From: DATCLA01 sp036564195
GTDB taxonomy: Bacteria; Bacillota; UBA4882; UBA8346
Assembly (NCBI GenBank): GCA_036564195.1
Contig: DATCLA010000202.1
Location: forward strand, 1-12,579
DNA length: 12,579 bases
Reading direction: 5' to 3'
The notes under the pieces are model-generated. The model had not been told where the DNA came from. It saw nothing but the letters and a program-made list of their open reading frames with translations, and made no database searches. Position numbers and translations under genes: made by a program. Shown one piece after another: positions 1 through 6,973 of this stretch (its first letter is position 1; every line of letters begins with the position of its first letter).

Positions 1-402
1 GCCAGAGAGATGGCATTTAAAATTTTATTTCAGGTAGATGTGGGTAAAAATATCTGGCAGGAAGCCTTGGCGCGGGCTCTAAGTGAAACCGAGGGGCTGT
101 CGGAACCGACCCGCCGGTTTGTGGAAAACTTGGTTGAAGGGACATTACAGCATCAAAAGGCTATTGATGAATATATTTCCAAGTTTGCCCGAGAGTGGTC
201 TTTGGAGCGGATGGCTAATACCGACCGGAATATCCTCCGGATGGCCCTTTACGAATTAACTTTTATGAAAGAAATTCCCCCGAGTGTTACTGTAAACGAA
301 GCGGTGGAATTAGCCAAACGGTACGGGGATGCAGAATCGGGTAAATTTGTCAATGGCATTTTAGGAGAGATGATCCGGTCTTCCCATACCCAGGCGCCCT
401 AA
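1..402 (+). CDS. nusB: Transcription antitermination factor NusB (5' end cut off)
   Basis: NusB binds boxA RNA together with ribosomal protein S10 and supports antitermination of rRNA transcription. The reading frame is already open at base 1 and reads A-R-E before the first Met at base 10. NusB proteins normally carry an (R)ARE segment followed by a hydrophobic helix near the N-terminus, so the Met at 10 is internal and the true start lies upstream of the window. The visible 133 residues are all-helical in character. They include the family-typical stretch around 'RMANTDRNILRMALYEL' and the 'PPSVTVNEAVELAKRYG' region, followed by 'GKFVNGILG' near the end. Only a few N-terminal residues are missing compared with the usual 130-150. 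The gene ends just before a terminator, so it probably closes an upstream operon. The family call is secure. Confidence 0.95.
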   Translation, partial: AREMAFKILFQVDVGKNIWQEALARALSETEGLSEPTRRFVENLVEGTLQHQKAIDEYISKFAREWSLERMANTDRNILRMALYELTFMKEIPPSVTVNEAVELAKRYGDAESGKFVNGILGEMIRSSHTQAP

Positions 403-423
403 TCAATATTGCGGATCTAGAGG

Positions 424-452
424 CAGAGGAGCAGACTAACCTCTGTTTTTTT
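424..452 (+). terminator. Rho-independent terminator after nusB
   Basis: The stem CAGAGG (424-429) pairs perfectly with CCTCTG (440-445) around a 10-base loop, and seven T residues follow directly (446-452). It lies 21 bases after the nusB stop and before the next gene. The stem is only 6 bp, so some read-through into the TsaD-like/polA block is plausible. I found no good promoter in the short gap that follows. Confidence 0.75.
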
Positions 453-517
453 GTGAAAGAGGGGTAAGTTAATGATTGATCAGAATTTTTATAAAGGCGA
501 CCAAGGAGCAACCAGTG

Positions 518-1471
518 ATGATTGTAGGAATTGATACCAGTTGTTATACAACCTCCCTGGCCCTACTGGATACAGCAGGTGAAATCCGGCTGGACAGCCG
601 CAAAGTACTCCGGGTAAAATCGGGGCAAAAAGGGCTGCGTCAGTCGGAAGCAGTTTTTCAGCATGTCCAAAATCTGCCGCAACTGCTGGGGGAAGATGAT
701 ACTCCGTCAACGGTGACTTTGGTAATTGCAGCGGTACTGCCGCGACCGGTGGCTGGTTCATATTTGCCCGTTTTCAACGTGGGGGCAGCCTTTGGCGCAA
801 CTTTAGCCAAGATCTGCGGCGTTCCGTTTCTGGAGACCAGCCACCAGGAAGGACATATCCGGGCGGGCCTTTACCGTCAGCCCTTTCCGGAGGAACCGTT
901 TTTAGCCTGGCACATTTCGGGAGGTACTACCGAACTGCTCTTGGTTAAACCGGCAGCAGGCGGTTTTAATATTACTAAAATCGGCGGTTCTTCGGATCTT
1001 CATGCCGGTCAGTTTGTCGACAGGGTCGGAGTTGCCCTGGGAGCGCCGTTTCCTGCCGGACCGTTTCTGGAAAATCTGGCAGCACAGGCCGGTCCACAGT
1101 TAAAACCGGTTCTACCGATTGCTGTGGACGGAAATTCTTTAAGTTTTTCCGGTCCTGCCAGTGCCGCGGAACGCCTGATTCGGCAGGGGACTGCCGGTTC
1201 GTTGGTAGCCTGGGGGGTTTTTGATGTGATCAGCCGCAGTTTATGGAAGGTGACTTTGACGGCGGTTAGTCAATATCGGATTAACCGGGTTCTATTGGTA
1301 GGAGGGGTGGCTGCCAATGGGTTGGTCCGAGGTTTTTTAGCGTCTGCCGGCACTGCCTCAGGTATCCAAGTCCTCTGGGGGCCGCCCGAACTCTCCAGTG
1401 ACAATGCCGTAGGAGTCGCCTTGCTCGGATATGATAGATTAAACCGAAGAAACGAGGAGTTGTCCAAATGA
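518..1471 (+). CDS. TsaD/Kae1-family (peptidase M22-like) paralog, divergent
   Basis: This 317-residue ASKHA-fold protein is related to TsaD, the t6A37 tRNA-modification enzyme once called O-sialoglycoprotein endopeptidase. The ATG at 518 is chosen because it begins 'MIVGIDTSCYTTS', the family's first phosphate loop, and follows AAGGAG (503-508) at a good distance. An upstream in-frame TTG at 476 would add 14 non-family residues. The metal-site histidines are kept in S-H-Q-E-G-H (H109, H113), as are an aspartate in S-S-D-N-A (D295), 'SFSG' (209-212) and 'GGVAAN' (262-267). Against canonical TsaD, the SGGHTEL loop is SGGTTEL (134-140), the DDAxGEAFDK segment is SDLHAGQFVDR, and the early GGVVPE region is replaced by 'RQSEAVFQHVQNLP'. 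It is therefore probably a paralog rather than the housekeeping TsaD. Its stop overlaps the polA start (ATGA). Its substrate is unknown. Confidence 0.8.
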   Translation: MIVGIDTSCYTTSLALLDTAGEIRLDSRKVLRVKSGQKGLRQSEAVFQHVQNLPQLLGEDDTPSTVTLVIAAVLPRPVAGSYLPVFNVGAAFGATLAKICGVPFLETSHQEGHIRAGLYRQPFPEEPFLAWHISGGTTELLLVKPAAGGFNITKIGGSSDLHAGQFVDRVGVALGAPFPAGPFLENLAAQAGPQLKPVLPIAVDGNSLSFSGPASAAERLIRQGTAGSLVAWGVFDVISRSLWKVTLTAVSQYRINRVLLVGGVAANGLVRGFLASAGTASGIQVLWGPPELSSDNAVGVALLGYDRLNRRNEELSK

Positions 1472-4164
1472 CACAAAAATTAACCATCATCGACGGCTTC
1501 AGTCTGGCCAACCGGGCCTTTTTTGCTTTGCCCCCCTTAGCTACCAGCAGTGGTCAGCCTACCAATGCAGTCTACGGATTATTGATGATGCTGTTGAAAT
1601 TGGTAGAAGAAGGCAAACCCGATTACTTGGTTACTGCTTTTGATGCGGCTGCGCCCACCTTTCGCTATCAGGAGTACCGTGAATATAAGGCTAACCGGAT
1701 GAAGATGGAAGATTCATTGCGGAGCCAGTTTCCGATTATCCGGGAATTGCTCGGGATTTTGCAGGTGCCGGTTTACGAAAAGCCGGGTTTTGAAGCTGAC
1801 GATGTAATTGGGACTTTCGCTAAGAAAGCAGTCAAGCAGGGATTGAATGTGGAAATTGTCACAGGTGACCGGGATTCGTTTCAATTGGTCGAACCGGGAA
1901 TTACGGTCCTTTATACTAAAAAAGGCATCACTGACTATGATAGAGTCGACGAAGCCTATATTCGCAACCGCTATCAATTAACTCCGGCACAGCTAATTGA
2001 TTTAAAAGGCTTAATGGGCGATGTTTCCGACAATATTCCCGGAGTACCCGGAGTGGGAGAGAAGACGGCCTTAAAATATTTGCATCAGTATGGTTCTTTG
2101 GAAACCCTTTATGAGCATTTGGGAGAGATTAGCCGTAAGCGGGAGCAGGAATTGCTGGGCGCTTACAAAGATCAGGCCATCTTAAGTAAACGCTTAGCAA
2201 CCATCGTCACGGATTTGGACTTGGAGTTAGAGTTAGAACACTGCTGCCGTCCGCCGGAATTGGACCGTGAACGGCTGATCGAGTTTTGCCGGAAGTATGA
2301 GTTTAAATCGTTGCTGAACCGGTTAAGCGGGGATCAACCGGCTCCCGAAATTAAAAAACTTCCGGAAGTAGAGTTTCAGGTTACCATTGTCGGAACGGAA
2401 CAGCTTCAGGAGATCCGCGACATTATTAGTCAGGAAGCTGCCTGCGGGATTCAATTTCTGACGGCCGTGGCCAACTGGCACCGGGTCGAATGGTTGGGGC
2501 TGGGGCTGTGCACCTGCCAACAAATTTGGTTTTACCCTTTGGAACCAGCGACCCCCTTGCCGCCAGCGCTGGTTGCGGTTTTAGAAGATGAGCGGATCTT
2601 AAAATACGGCCATGATTTAAAAAAGCAAATGATGATTGCTACCAAAATGGGGTTGAAATTGGCCGGACAGTTAGATGACCTGATGATTGCCGGGTATCTG
2701 GCCAATGCCGGGGTCGGTGGCCTGGAACTGGAAGACTTGGCAGTTTCCTATTTGCGGCAGACGGTCCCAGCCTGGCAAAACCAACGGGGTGCCAAAATCG
2801 GCAGTTTTGACCTACCTACCGGTTTGCCGATTGAGACCCGTGCTCATATAGCCGGTGGGCGGCTCGCCGCCATCAGGTTACTGACAAAGTGCCTGCAACC
2901 AATATTGGCAGAACATGGCCTGGAGTATCTCTATCACCAGGTCGAATTGCCTTTGATTAAAGTGTTATACACAATGGAACAGACCGGGATCAAGGTTGAC
3001 CCTGAAGTTTTACGAACTTTCGGAGCCGAGCTGCGCCAGCGGGAAGGACAACTGGAGGCAGAGATTTATCAGCTTACCGGGATGGAGTTTAATATCGGAT
3101 CACCCAAACAGCTGGGGACGGTCCTCTTTGAGAAGCTGGGGTTAACCCCGCCTAAAAAGAATAAGACCGGCTATTCTACTGATGCGGCAGTGTTGGAAAG
3201 CTTACGAACAAAGCATCCGGTGATCCCCAAAATTTTGGAGTATCGTCAAAATCTGAAATTGCAGACCACCTATATTGATTCGTTAATCGGATTAATTAAC
3301 CCCGCAACCGGTAGAGTGCATACCACTTTTAACCAGGCGGTTACGACTACCGGCAGGTTAAGCAGTACTGATCCAAACTTACAAAACATTCCGATCCGGA
3401 CTGAAGAAGGCCGCCGGATCCGCCGGGCTTTTATTCCCGGCAATGATGGCTTATTGCTCTTATCCGCCGACTATTCTCAGATTGAATTGCGGGTAATGGC
3501 CCATTTTTCCGGGGATGCCGCTTACCGCGAAGCCTTTCAAAAAGGCGAAGATATTCATAAATTTACCGCCGCAACAGTCTGGGGAGTATCCTTGGACCAG
3601 GTAACCCAGGAGATGCGCAACCAGGCTAAGGCAGTTAATTTCGGGATTATCTATGGGATCAGCAGTTTCGGGCTGGCCCAAAATATTGGTGTCAGCCGTA
3701 AGGAAGCCGATAGCTTTATTAAAGCCTATTTTGCCAAATATCCCGGTGTGGAGTCGTATGTTGCTCAATTGATTGCGGATGCGAAACAAACCGGAGAGGC
3801 CCGGACCTTATTAGGCCGGATCCGTAAATTACCCGATTTAACCTCGCGTAATTTTACCTTACGTTCCTTTGCCGAACGAACTGCCCGTAATACGCCGATT
3901 CAAGGTACGGCCGCAGACATTATTAAACTGGCAATGGTGCGGATTCAAAAAACTCTTGACAATCGTCCTGATTTGGGTAAGCTATTATTGCAGGTCCACG
4001 ACGAATTGGTCTTTGAGACTTCCCCAGACGCCTGGCGGGAACTGGCCCGTCTGGTAAAGGCGGAAATGGAGCAGGCAGTGGAATTAACTGTGCCTTTGGT
4101 AGTCGATTTAAAACTGGGTTCCGACTGGGGCACGCTGGAACCGGTGAAATTGGAGGAGTTGTGA
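1468..4164 (+). CDS. polA: DNA polymerase I, proofreading domain degenerate
   Basis: This 898-residue family A polymerase fills repair gaps and removes Okazaki RNA primers. The 5'-nuclease domain (about 1-300) has the acidic metal ligands D9, D59, E109/D111/D112, D134/D136 and D185/D188, and the helix-hairpin-helix 'IPGVPGVGEKTA'. The 3'-5' exonuclease fold (about 305-475) has lost its DEDDy residues: motif I reads GIQFLT (327-332), motif II HDLKKQ (382-387) and motif III AHIAGGR (459-465). Proofreading should therefore be absent, as in Bacillus and Thermus Pol I. The polymerase domain is intact: motif A DYSQIELR (D668), motif B R717...K721...N724-F725, and motif C QVHDE (842-846). F725 is the position that disfavours dideoxynucleotides. 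GAGGAG (1454-1459) lies 8 bases before the ATG, which overlaps the preceding stop. The polA stop shares a base with the mutM start, indicating coupled translation. Confidence 0.98.
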   Translation: MTQKLTIIDGFSLANRAFFALPPLATSSGQPTNAVYGLLMMLLKLVEEGKPDYLVTAFDAAAPTFRYQEYREYKANRMKMEDSLRSQFPIIRELLGILQVPVYEKPGFEADDVIGTFAKKAVKQGLNVEIVTGDRDSFQLVEPGITVLYTKKGITDYDRVDEAYIRNRYQLTPAQLIDLKGLMGDVSDNIPGVPGVGEKTALKYLHQYGSLETLYEHLGEISRKREQELLGAYKDQAILSKRLATIVTDLDLELELEHCCRPPELDRERLIEFCRKYEFKSLLNRLSGDQPAPEIKKLPEVEFQVTIVGTEQLQEIRDIISQEAACGIQFLTAVANWHRVEWLGLGLCTCQQIWFYPLEPATPLPPALVAVLEDERILKYGHDLKKQMMIATKMGLKLAGQLDDLMIAGYLANAGVGGLELEDLAVSYLRQTVPAWQNQRGAKIGSFDLPTGLPIETRAHIAGGRLAAIRLLTKCLQPILAEHGLEYLYHQVELPLIKVLYTMEQTGIKVDPEVLRTFGAELRQREGQLEAEIYQLTGMEFNIGSPKQLGTVLFEKLGLTPPKKNKTGYSTDAAVLESLRTKHPVIPKILEYRQNLKLQTTYIDSLIGLINPATGRVHTTFNQAVTTTGRLSSTDPNLQNIPIRTEEGRRIRRAFIPGNDGLLLLSADYSQIELRVMAHFSGDAAYREAFQKGEDIHKFTAATVWGVSLDQVTQEMRNQAKAVNFGIIYGISSFGLAQNIGVSRKEADSFIKAYFAKYPGVESYVAQLIADAKQTGEARTLLGRIRKLPDLTSRNFTLRSFAERTARNTPIQGTAADIIKLAMVRIQKTLDNRPDLGKLLLQVHDELVFETSPDAWRELARLVKAEMEQAVELTVPLVVDLKLGSDWGTLEPVKLEEL

Positions 4165-4982
4165 TGCCGGAACTACCTGAAGTTGAAACAATTCGTTTAA
4201 CTTTAGAAGCCAAATTAATCGGCCGGACCATTATCCGGGCTGAGGTAAAGCATCCGAAAATGGTGGAAAGGCAGTCGCCGGCGGAGTTCATTGAGAGGGT
4301 ACAAGAAAGAACCATTCATAGTTTGCAACGCCGGGGTAAATATTTGTTAATGCAGCTGTCAGGCGATCTGGTTTTAGCCTTACATTTAAGGATGACCGGC
4401 CAGCTGACAGTGGAGCCGGTGGATCAACCGATCGCTACAGCTACTTATTTAATCTTACAGCTGGATAACCAGACGGAATTGCGGTTTCGGGACCAACGGA
4501 AGTTTGGTAAGGTCTTTATTTATCAAAACCAGGCGGTACCGGAAGCTCTTGCTAAATTAGGCCCGGAGCCGTTATCTTCCGAGTTTACTTTGGCATTGTT
4601 TCAGGAGCGGTTAGCCTCACATAAACTGGCGATTAAAAAAGCCTTGCTCAACCAGGAGATTGTCGCGGGAATCGGCAATATTTACGCGGACGAAGCGTTA
4701 TTTGTCGCCGGGATTTATCCGGGCCGTCCAGTGGACTCATTGACCGCCGTAGAATTGAAAAGACTGTACGATGCGGTCCGGCAAGTTTTACAAGAAGGGA
4801 TCGCTTATCGGGGGACGACCAAGCGCGACTACCGGGACGGCGAAGGCAAACCAGGTTCCTATCAGGATAAACTCCGGGTTTACGGCAGAAAAGGGTTGCC
4901 ATGTCCTGATTGTCAAAGACCAATTGCCAAGATTAATCTGGGAGGGCGCGGAACCCATTTCTGTCCGTATTGCCAGAAATGA
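4164..4982 (+). CDS. mutM: Formamidopyrimidine-DNA glycosylase (Fpg/MutM)
   Basis: This bifunctional glycosylase/AP lyase excises 8-oxoguanine and formamidopyrimidines. The protein has 272 residues, the usual length. ATG 4164 is preferred over GTG 4161 because catalysis uses the N-terminal proline: processing of Met must expose P2 in M-P-E-L-P-E-V-E. Other visible signatures are E3, the beta-hairpin lysine in 'RRGKYL' (K59), 'HLRMTGQL' (74-81), the helix-two-turn-helix 'GIGNIYADEALF' (169-180), and a C-terminal four-cysteine zinc finger (C247, C250, C267, C270) containing the 'GGRGTHFCP' arginine. GGAGGAG (4152-4158) sits 5 bases upstream, inside the 3' end of polA. The stop/start arrangement TGATG gives a one-base overlap with polA, placing both repair genes in one translationally coupled unit. 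Confidence 0.97.
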   Translation: MPELPEVETIRLTLEAKLIGRTIIRAEVKHPKMVERQSPAEFIERVQERTIHSLQRRGKYLLMQLSGDLVLALHLRMTGQLTVEPVDQPIATATYLILQLDNQTELRFRDQRKFGKVFIYQNQAVPEALAKLGPEPLSSEFTLALFQERLASHKLAIKKALLNQEIVAGIGNIYADEALFVAGIYPGRPVDSLTAVELKRLYDAVRQVLQEGIAYRGTTKRDYRDGEGKPGSYQDKLRVYGRKGLPCPDCQRPIAKINLGGRGTHFCPYCQK

Positions 4983-4997
4983 GAAGGACTAAAACTA

Positions 4998-5045
4998 GAG
5001 GGACGGTCTCTGGACTGAAATTATCAGATCAGAAACCGTCCCCTC
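4998..5045. repeat. Long imperfect palindrome, REP-like, between mutM and coaE
   Basis: The arms GGGACGGT (5000-5007) and ACCGTCCC (5035-5042) pair perfectly. Pairing continues inward after one mismatch (TCTGG at 5009-5013 with TCAGA at 5029-5033, one G-U) and again after a second mismatch (CTGA 5015-5018 with TCAG 5024-5027), around the loop AATTA. Two more outer pairs form if one C is bulged. That is about 17 paired positions in a 43-base element. No T-tract follows on the plus strand, so it is not a standard terminator for mutM. The GGGACGGT...ACCGTCCC core resembles palindromic repeats I recall from clostridial intergenic regions; that resemblance comes from memory and is unchecked. Confidence 0.6.
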
Positions 5046-5087
5046 CTCTCTCAGCCGTTAACAATACCAAACAATGGAGGGGTTTAC

Positions 5088-5678
5088 TTGAAAACAATTG
5101 GGTTGACCGGAGGGATTGCTTCGGGAAAGTCAACAGTGGCACAGATTATCCGGGACCAGGGCTACCCGGTGCTTGACGCCGACCAGATTGCCCGGCAAGT
5201 AGTTGAACCTGGCCGATCGGAATATCAAGCGGTAATTCATCTTTTCGGACCGGGAATACTATTACCCGACTACTCTTTGGACCGGCGAAAACTGGCAAAA
5301 CTGATCTTTAATGACTCACAACTGCGAAAAAAACTCGAGAGCATCGTGCATCCGGCGGTCAAGGCAGAAATTTACCGGGAGCGTGAACAATATCGCCAAA
5401 ACGGTGCCTCAGTGCTCTTTGTGGAAGTGCCGTTATTATATGAAAGCGGTATGGAAAATTGGTTTGATGCAGTCTGGGTAGTCACTCTTAATCCCCAGTT
5501 ACAACAGGAACGTTTGGAGCAACGCGATGGCCTCTCTGCGGCGGAAGCCACTCAAAGACTGGCAGCGCAATGGCCGTTGGTGGAAAAAGTCAAACGGGCG
5601 GATTTGGTTATCGAGAACAGCCGGGATTTTACCCAGTTAAAAAAGGCGGTTTTAGAAAGTCTTTACCAATTCATGTAA
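5088..5678 (+). CDS. coaE: Dephospho-CoA kinase
   Basis: CoaE catalyses the last step of coenzyme A synthesis, phosphorylating the ribose 3'-hydroxyl of dephospho-CoA with ATP. The 196-residue protein has the P-loop 'GLTGGIASGKST' (5-16), the substrate-binding 'DADQIARQVVEPG' segment, the core 'VEVPLLYESGMENWFD', and the arginine-containing 'ERLEQRDGLS' lid region ahead of 'ADLVIENS'. The start is TTG at 5088, because GGAGGGG (5076-5082) lies 5 bases upstream and the P-loop begins immediately after. It follows mutM after a 105-base gap holding a palindrome. The polA-mutM-coaE order is typical for Bacillota, but the sporulation membrane protein gene ytaF, often found between mutM and coaE, is absent here. 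Confidence 0.96.
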   Translation: MKTIGLTGGIASGKSTVAQIIRDQGYPVLDADQIARQVVEPGRSEYQAVIHLFGPGILLPDYSLDRRKLAKLIFNDSQLRKKLESIVHPAVKAEIYREREQYRQNGASVLFVEVPLLYESGMENWFDAVWVVTLNPQLQQERLEQRDGLSAAEATQRLAAQWPLVEKVKRADLVIENSRDFTQLKKAVLESLYQFM

Positions 5679-5719
5679 TTATTTTCTATTGAAAGATAGG
5701 CTTAAAGGCGATAATTTAT

Positions 5720-5748
5720 TTGTACTGTTGCTGATTCTATGGTATATT
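5720..5748 (+). promoter_or_regulatory. Sigma-A-type promoter with extended -10, upstream of the lytic transglycosylase
   Basis: TTGTAC (5720-5725) and TATATT (5743-5748) are separated by exactly 17 bases, and TGG directly before the -10 supplies the extended -10 TGn motif. A second, weaker pair, TTGAAA (5689-5694) and TAATTT (5712-5717), also has 17-base spacing. The stretch is markedly AT-rich compared with the flanking genes. This suggests that the transglycosylase is transcribed separately from coaE. Confidence 0.6.
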
Positions 5749-5800
5749 AATTATAACCAATAATTCAATAAAATGGTAAAAATTAAGCGAGAGTGAGAAA

Positions 5801-6403
5801 GTGAAACAGGCATGCCTGCGGTATAAAGGGATAATTTTCTTTTTATTGCTCCTAGTCGGCGTATTGCATAAACCAATTATGCAATCTTATTTTATATTAA
5901 ATTATAAACCGCAGATTATTGCCTATAGTAAGCATAATGGGTTAAATCCGGCGTTAATTAGTGCGATTATCTTTACAGAAAGCCGGTTTAATGCTTCTGC
6001 CCAGTCAAGTAAAGGCGCTCTTGGTTTAATGCAGGTGATGCCGGCTACCGGAAGATGGGTTGCCGGGCAACTGCAATGGCACCGCTATTCCCACAAGGAT
6101 CTGCTAAATCCCAGCAAAAACCTGGAAGTAGGGGTTTGGTATTTGGCTTACCTGAAACGGTATTTTAATCAGAATGAAGGATTGGCGCTGGCTTCTTATA
6201 ATGCCGGTCACCGTTACGTTTCTCAATGGCTGGCAGACCGGATCTGGGATGGCGATGTAATTAAACTGGAGAATATCCCGTTTCCGGAGACTAAAAATTA
6301 TGTTTTGCGGATTAGTTTTCTTAAAAAAATCTATGCTTATCTCTACCCGGAACTCCGGGTACCCCCGGAATCTCTCCAGAACGTCAATGGTTTATCCGGT
6401 TGA
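5801..6403 (+). CDS. Membrane-anchored SLT-type lytic transglycosylase
   Basis: This 200-residue protein carries a family 1 (Slt70-like) transglycosylase domain. Such enzymes cut the MurNAc-GlcNAc bond of peptidoglycan and leave a 1,6-anhydro end. A short basic N-terminus precedes one hydrophobic segment (about 10-25), which acts as a signal or anchor and places the domain outside the membrane. Domain signatures are the catalytic glutamate in 'FTESRFN' (E60), 'GALGLMQVMPATG', 'NLEVGVWYLAYL' and 'ASYNAGHRYV'. The start is GTG at 5801 with a modest GAGTGAG upstream. A homolog downstream of coaE is a common arrangement in clostridia. A weak hairpin ATCCGG/CCGGGT (6394-6411) spans the stop codon, with T-rich sequence some way beyond, so transcription may continue into the next gene. 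The target process (growth, spore formation or germination) cannot be told from sequence. Confidence 0.92.
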   Translation: MKQACLRYKGIIFFLLLLVGVLHKPIMQSYFILNYKPQIIAYSKHNGLNPALISAIIFTESRFNASAQSSKGALGLMQVMPATGRWVAGQLQWHRYSHKDLLNPSKNLEVGVWYLAYLKRYFNQNEGLALASYNAGHRYVSQWLADRIWDGDVIKLENIPFPETKNYVLRISFLKKIYAYLYPELRVPPESLQNVNGLSG

Positions 6404-6450
6404 AGCCGGGTTGCGAATTTTAGGTTTTAGTCTCTTTTTTACAGAAACTG

Positions 6451-6495
6451 CGTCACCTCCTTTCTTGGGGTAATATTATATAGCGGGAGGTGATG
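6451..6495 (+). promoter_or_regulatory. Inverted repeat that can sequester the Shine-Dalgarno of the next gene
   Basis: CGTCACCTCC (6451-6460) can pair over 10 positions, one of them G-U, with GGAGGTGATG (6486-6495). The latter contains the ribosome binding site for the start at 6498. The upstream arm is an anti-Shine-Dalgarno, and with the next bases it reads TCACCTCCTTTCT (6453-6465), the typical 3' end of 16S rRNA in Bacillota. If both arms are transcribed, the hairpin would hide the ribosome binding site. The 25-base loop is AT-rich. No T-tract follows, so it is not a terminator. Confidence 0.55.
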
Positions 6496-6497
6496 TT

Positions 6498-6878
6498 ATG
6501 AGTAATACCTGTATTGTTTTAAGGGCCATCGAAAACGTCTCCCAGTTGATTGCAGATTTTTTGTCTACACCGGGTTTTTTTACCAATAATGATGCTGATT
6601 TTTTAAGCAATCAAATCCAGTTGATTGTTGGTTCTGTCCGGGAACTGCCGTTAGCTAAAAAAGCCAAAGCGGATATTCTGAACCGGCTGGCTGAAATTCA
6701 AGACATCTTACAAAAGCGTATTTTTTCCCATACTGGCAACAATCGGTTATTAGTAGTCCTGCAATTGCTGCAGTTGGTTGCCTTAAAAGTCGCAAACCGG
6801 AAAATCCCCTGTACTCAAGGGTTGGCTGAGATTAAGCCCTCGAATGTATTTAATACTGCGTGTAAATCTTGCCGGTAA
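6498..6878 (+). CDS. Hypothetical protein, 126 residues, helical, C-terminal CxxC
   Basis: I do not recognise this family. ATG 6498 has a near-ideal Shine-Dalgarno (GGAGGTG, 6486-6492) 5 bases upstream, and a terminator follows the stop, so it is very likely a real gene. The protein looks soluble and mostly helical. A lysine-rich central helix region (about 50-75) leads to a strongly hydrophobic helix, 'RLLVVLQLLQLVALKVA' (83-99), that is too short and too near charged residues to be a confident membrane span. There are four cysteines (5, 105, 122, 125); the last two form C-K-S-C just before the end, which may suggest metal or redox chemistry but is unproven. Its ribosome binding site can be masked by an inverted repeat. 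It lies between a cell-wall hydrolase and rimO, and this does not reveal a role. Confidence 0.75.
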   Translation: MSNTCIVLRAIENVSQLIADFLSTPGFFTNNDADFLSNQIQLIVGSVRELPLAKKAKADILNRLAEIQDILQKRIFSHTGNNRLLVVLQLLQLVALKVANRKIPCTQGLAEIKPSNVFNTACKSCR

Positions 6879-6910
6879 TCAGTTATTTGAGGGTCGGGAC
6901 CAACAGCGGA

Positions 6911-6944
6911 AGGTTGTTGACTTTTTTTAAGTCGGCAACCTTTT
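6911..6944 (+). terminator. Rho-independent terminator after the 126-residue gene
   Basis: AGGTTGTTGAC (6911-6921) pairs with GTCGGCAACCT (6931-6941) over 11 positions with two G-U pairs, around a T-rich loop, and is followed by TTT. It separates the hypothetical gene from the rimO transcription unit. Confidence 0.75.
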
Positions 6945-6973
6945 CATGTTAACTACTGGTAGTGTGTTCGGTT

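Noticed and set aside
476..517. TTG at 476 as the start of the TsaD-like gene
   Set aside because: It adds 14 residues that do not fit the family, whereas ATG 518 follows AAGGAG and begins exactly at the first nucleotide-binding loop.
4161..4163. GTG at 4161 as the mutM start
   Set aside because: The catalytic proline must be residue 2 after Met; only ATG 4164 allows this.
3923..4315. 130-residue minus-strand frame across the polA/mutM junction
   Set aside because: It is fully antisense to two securely identified genes, has low-complexity Pro/Ser/Arg composition and no ribosome binding site.
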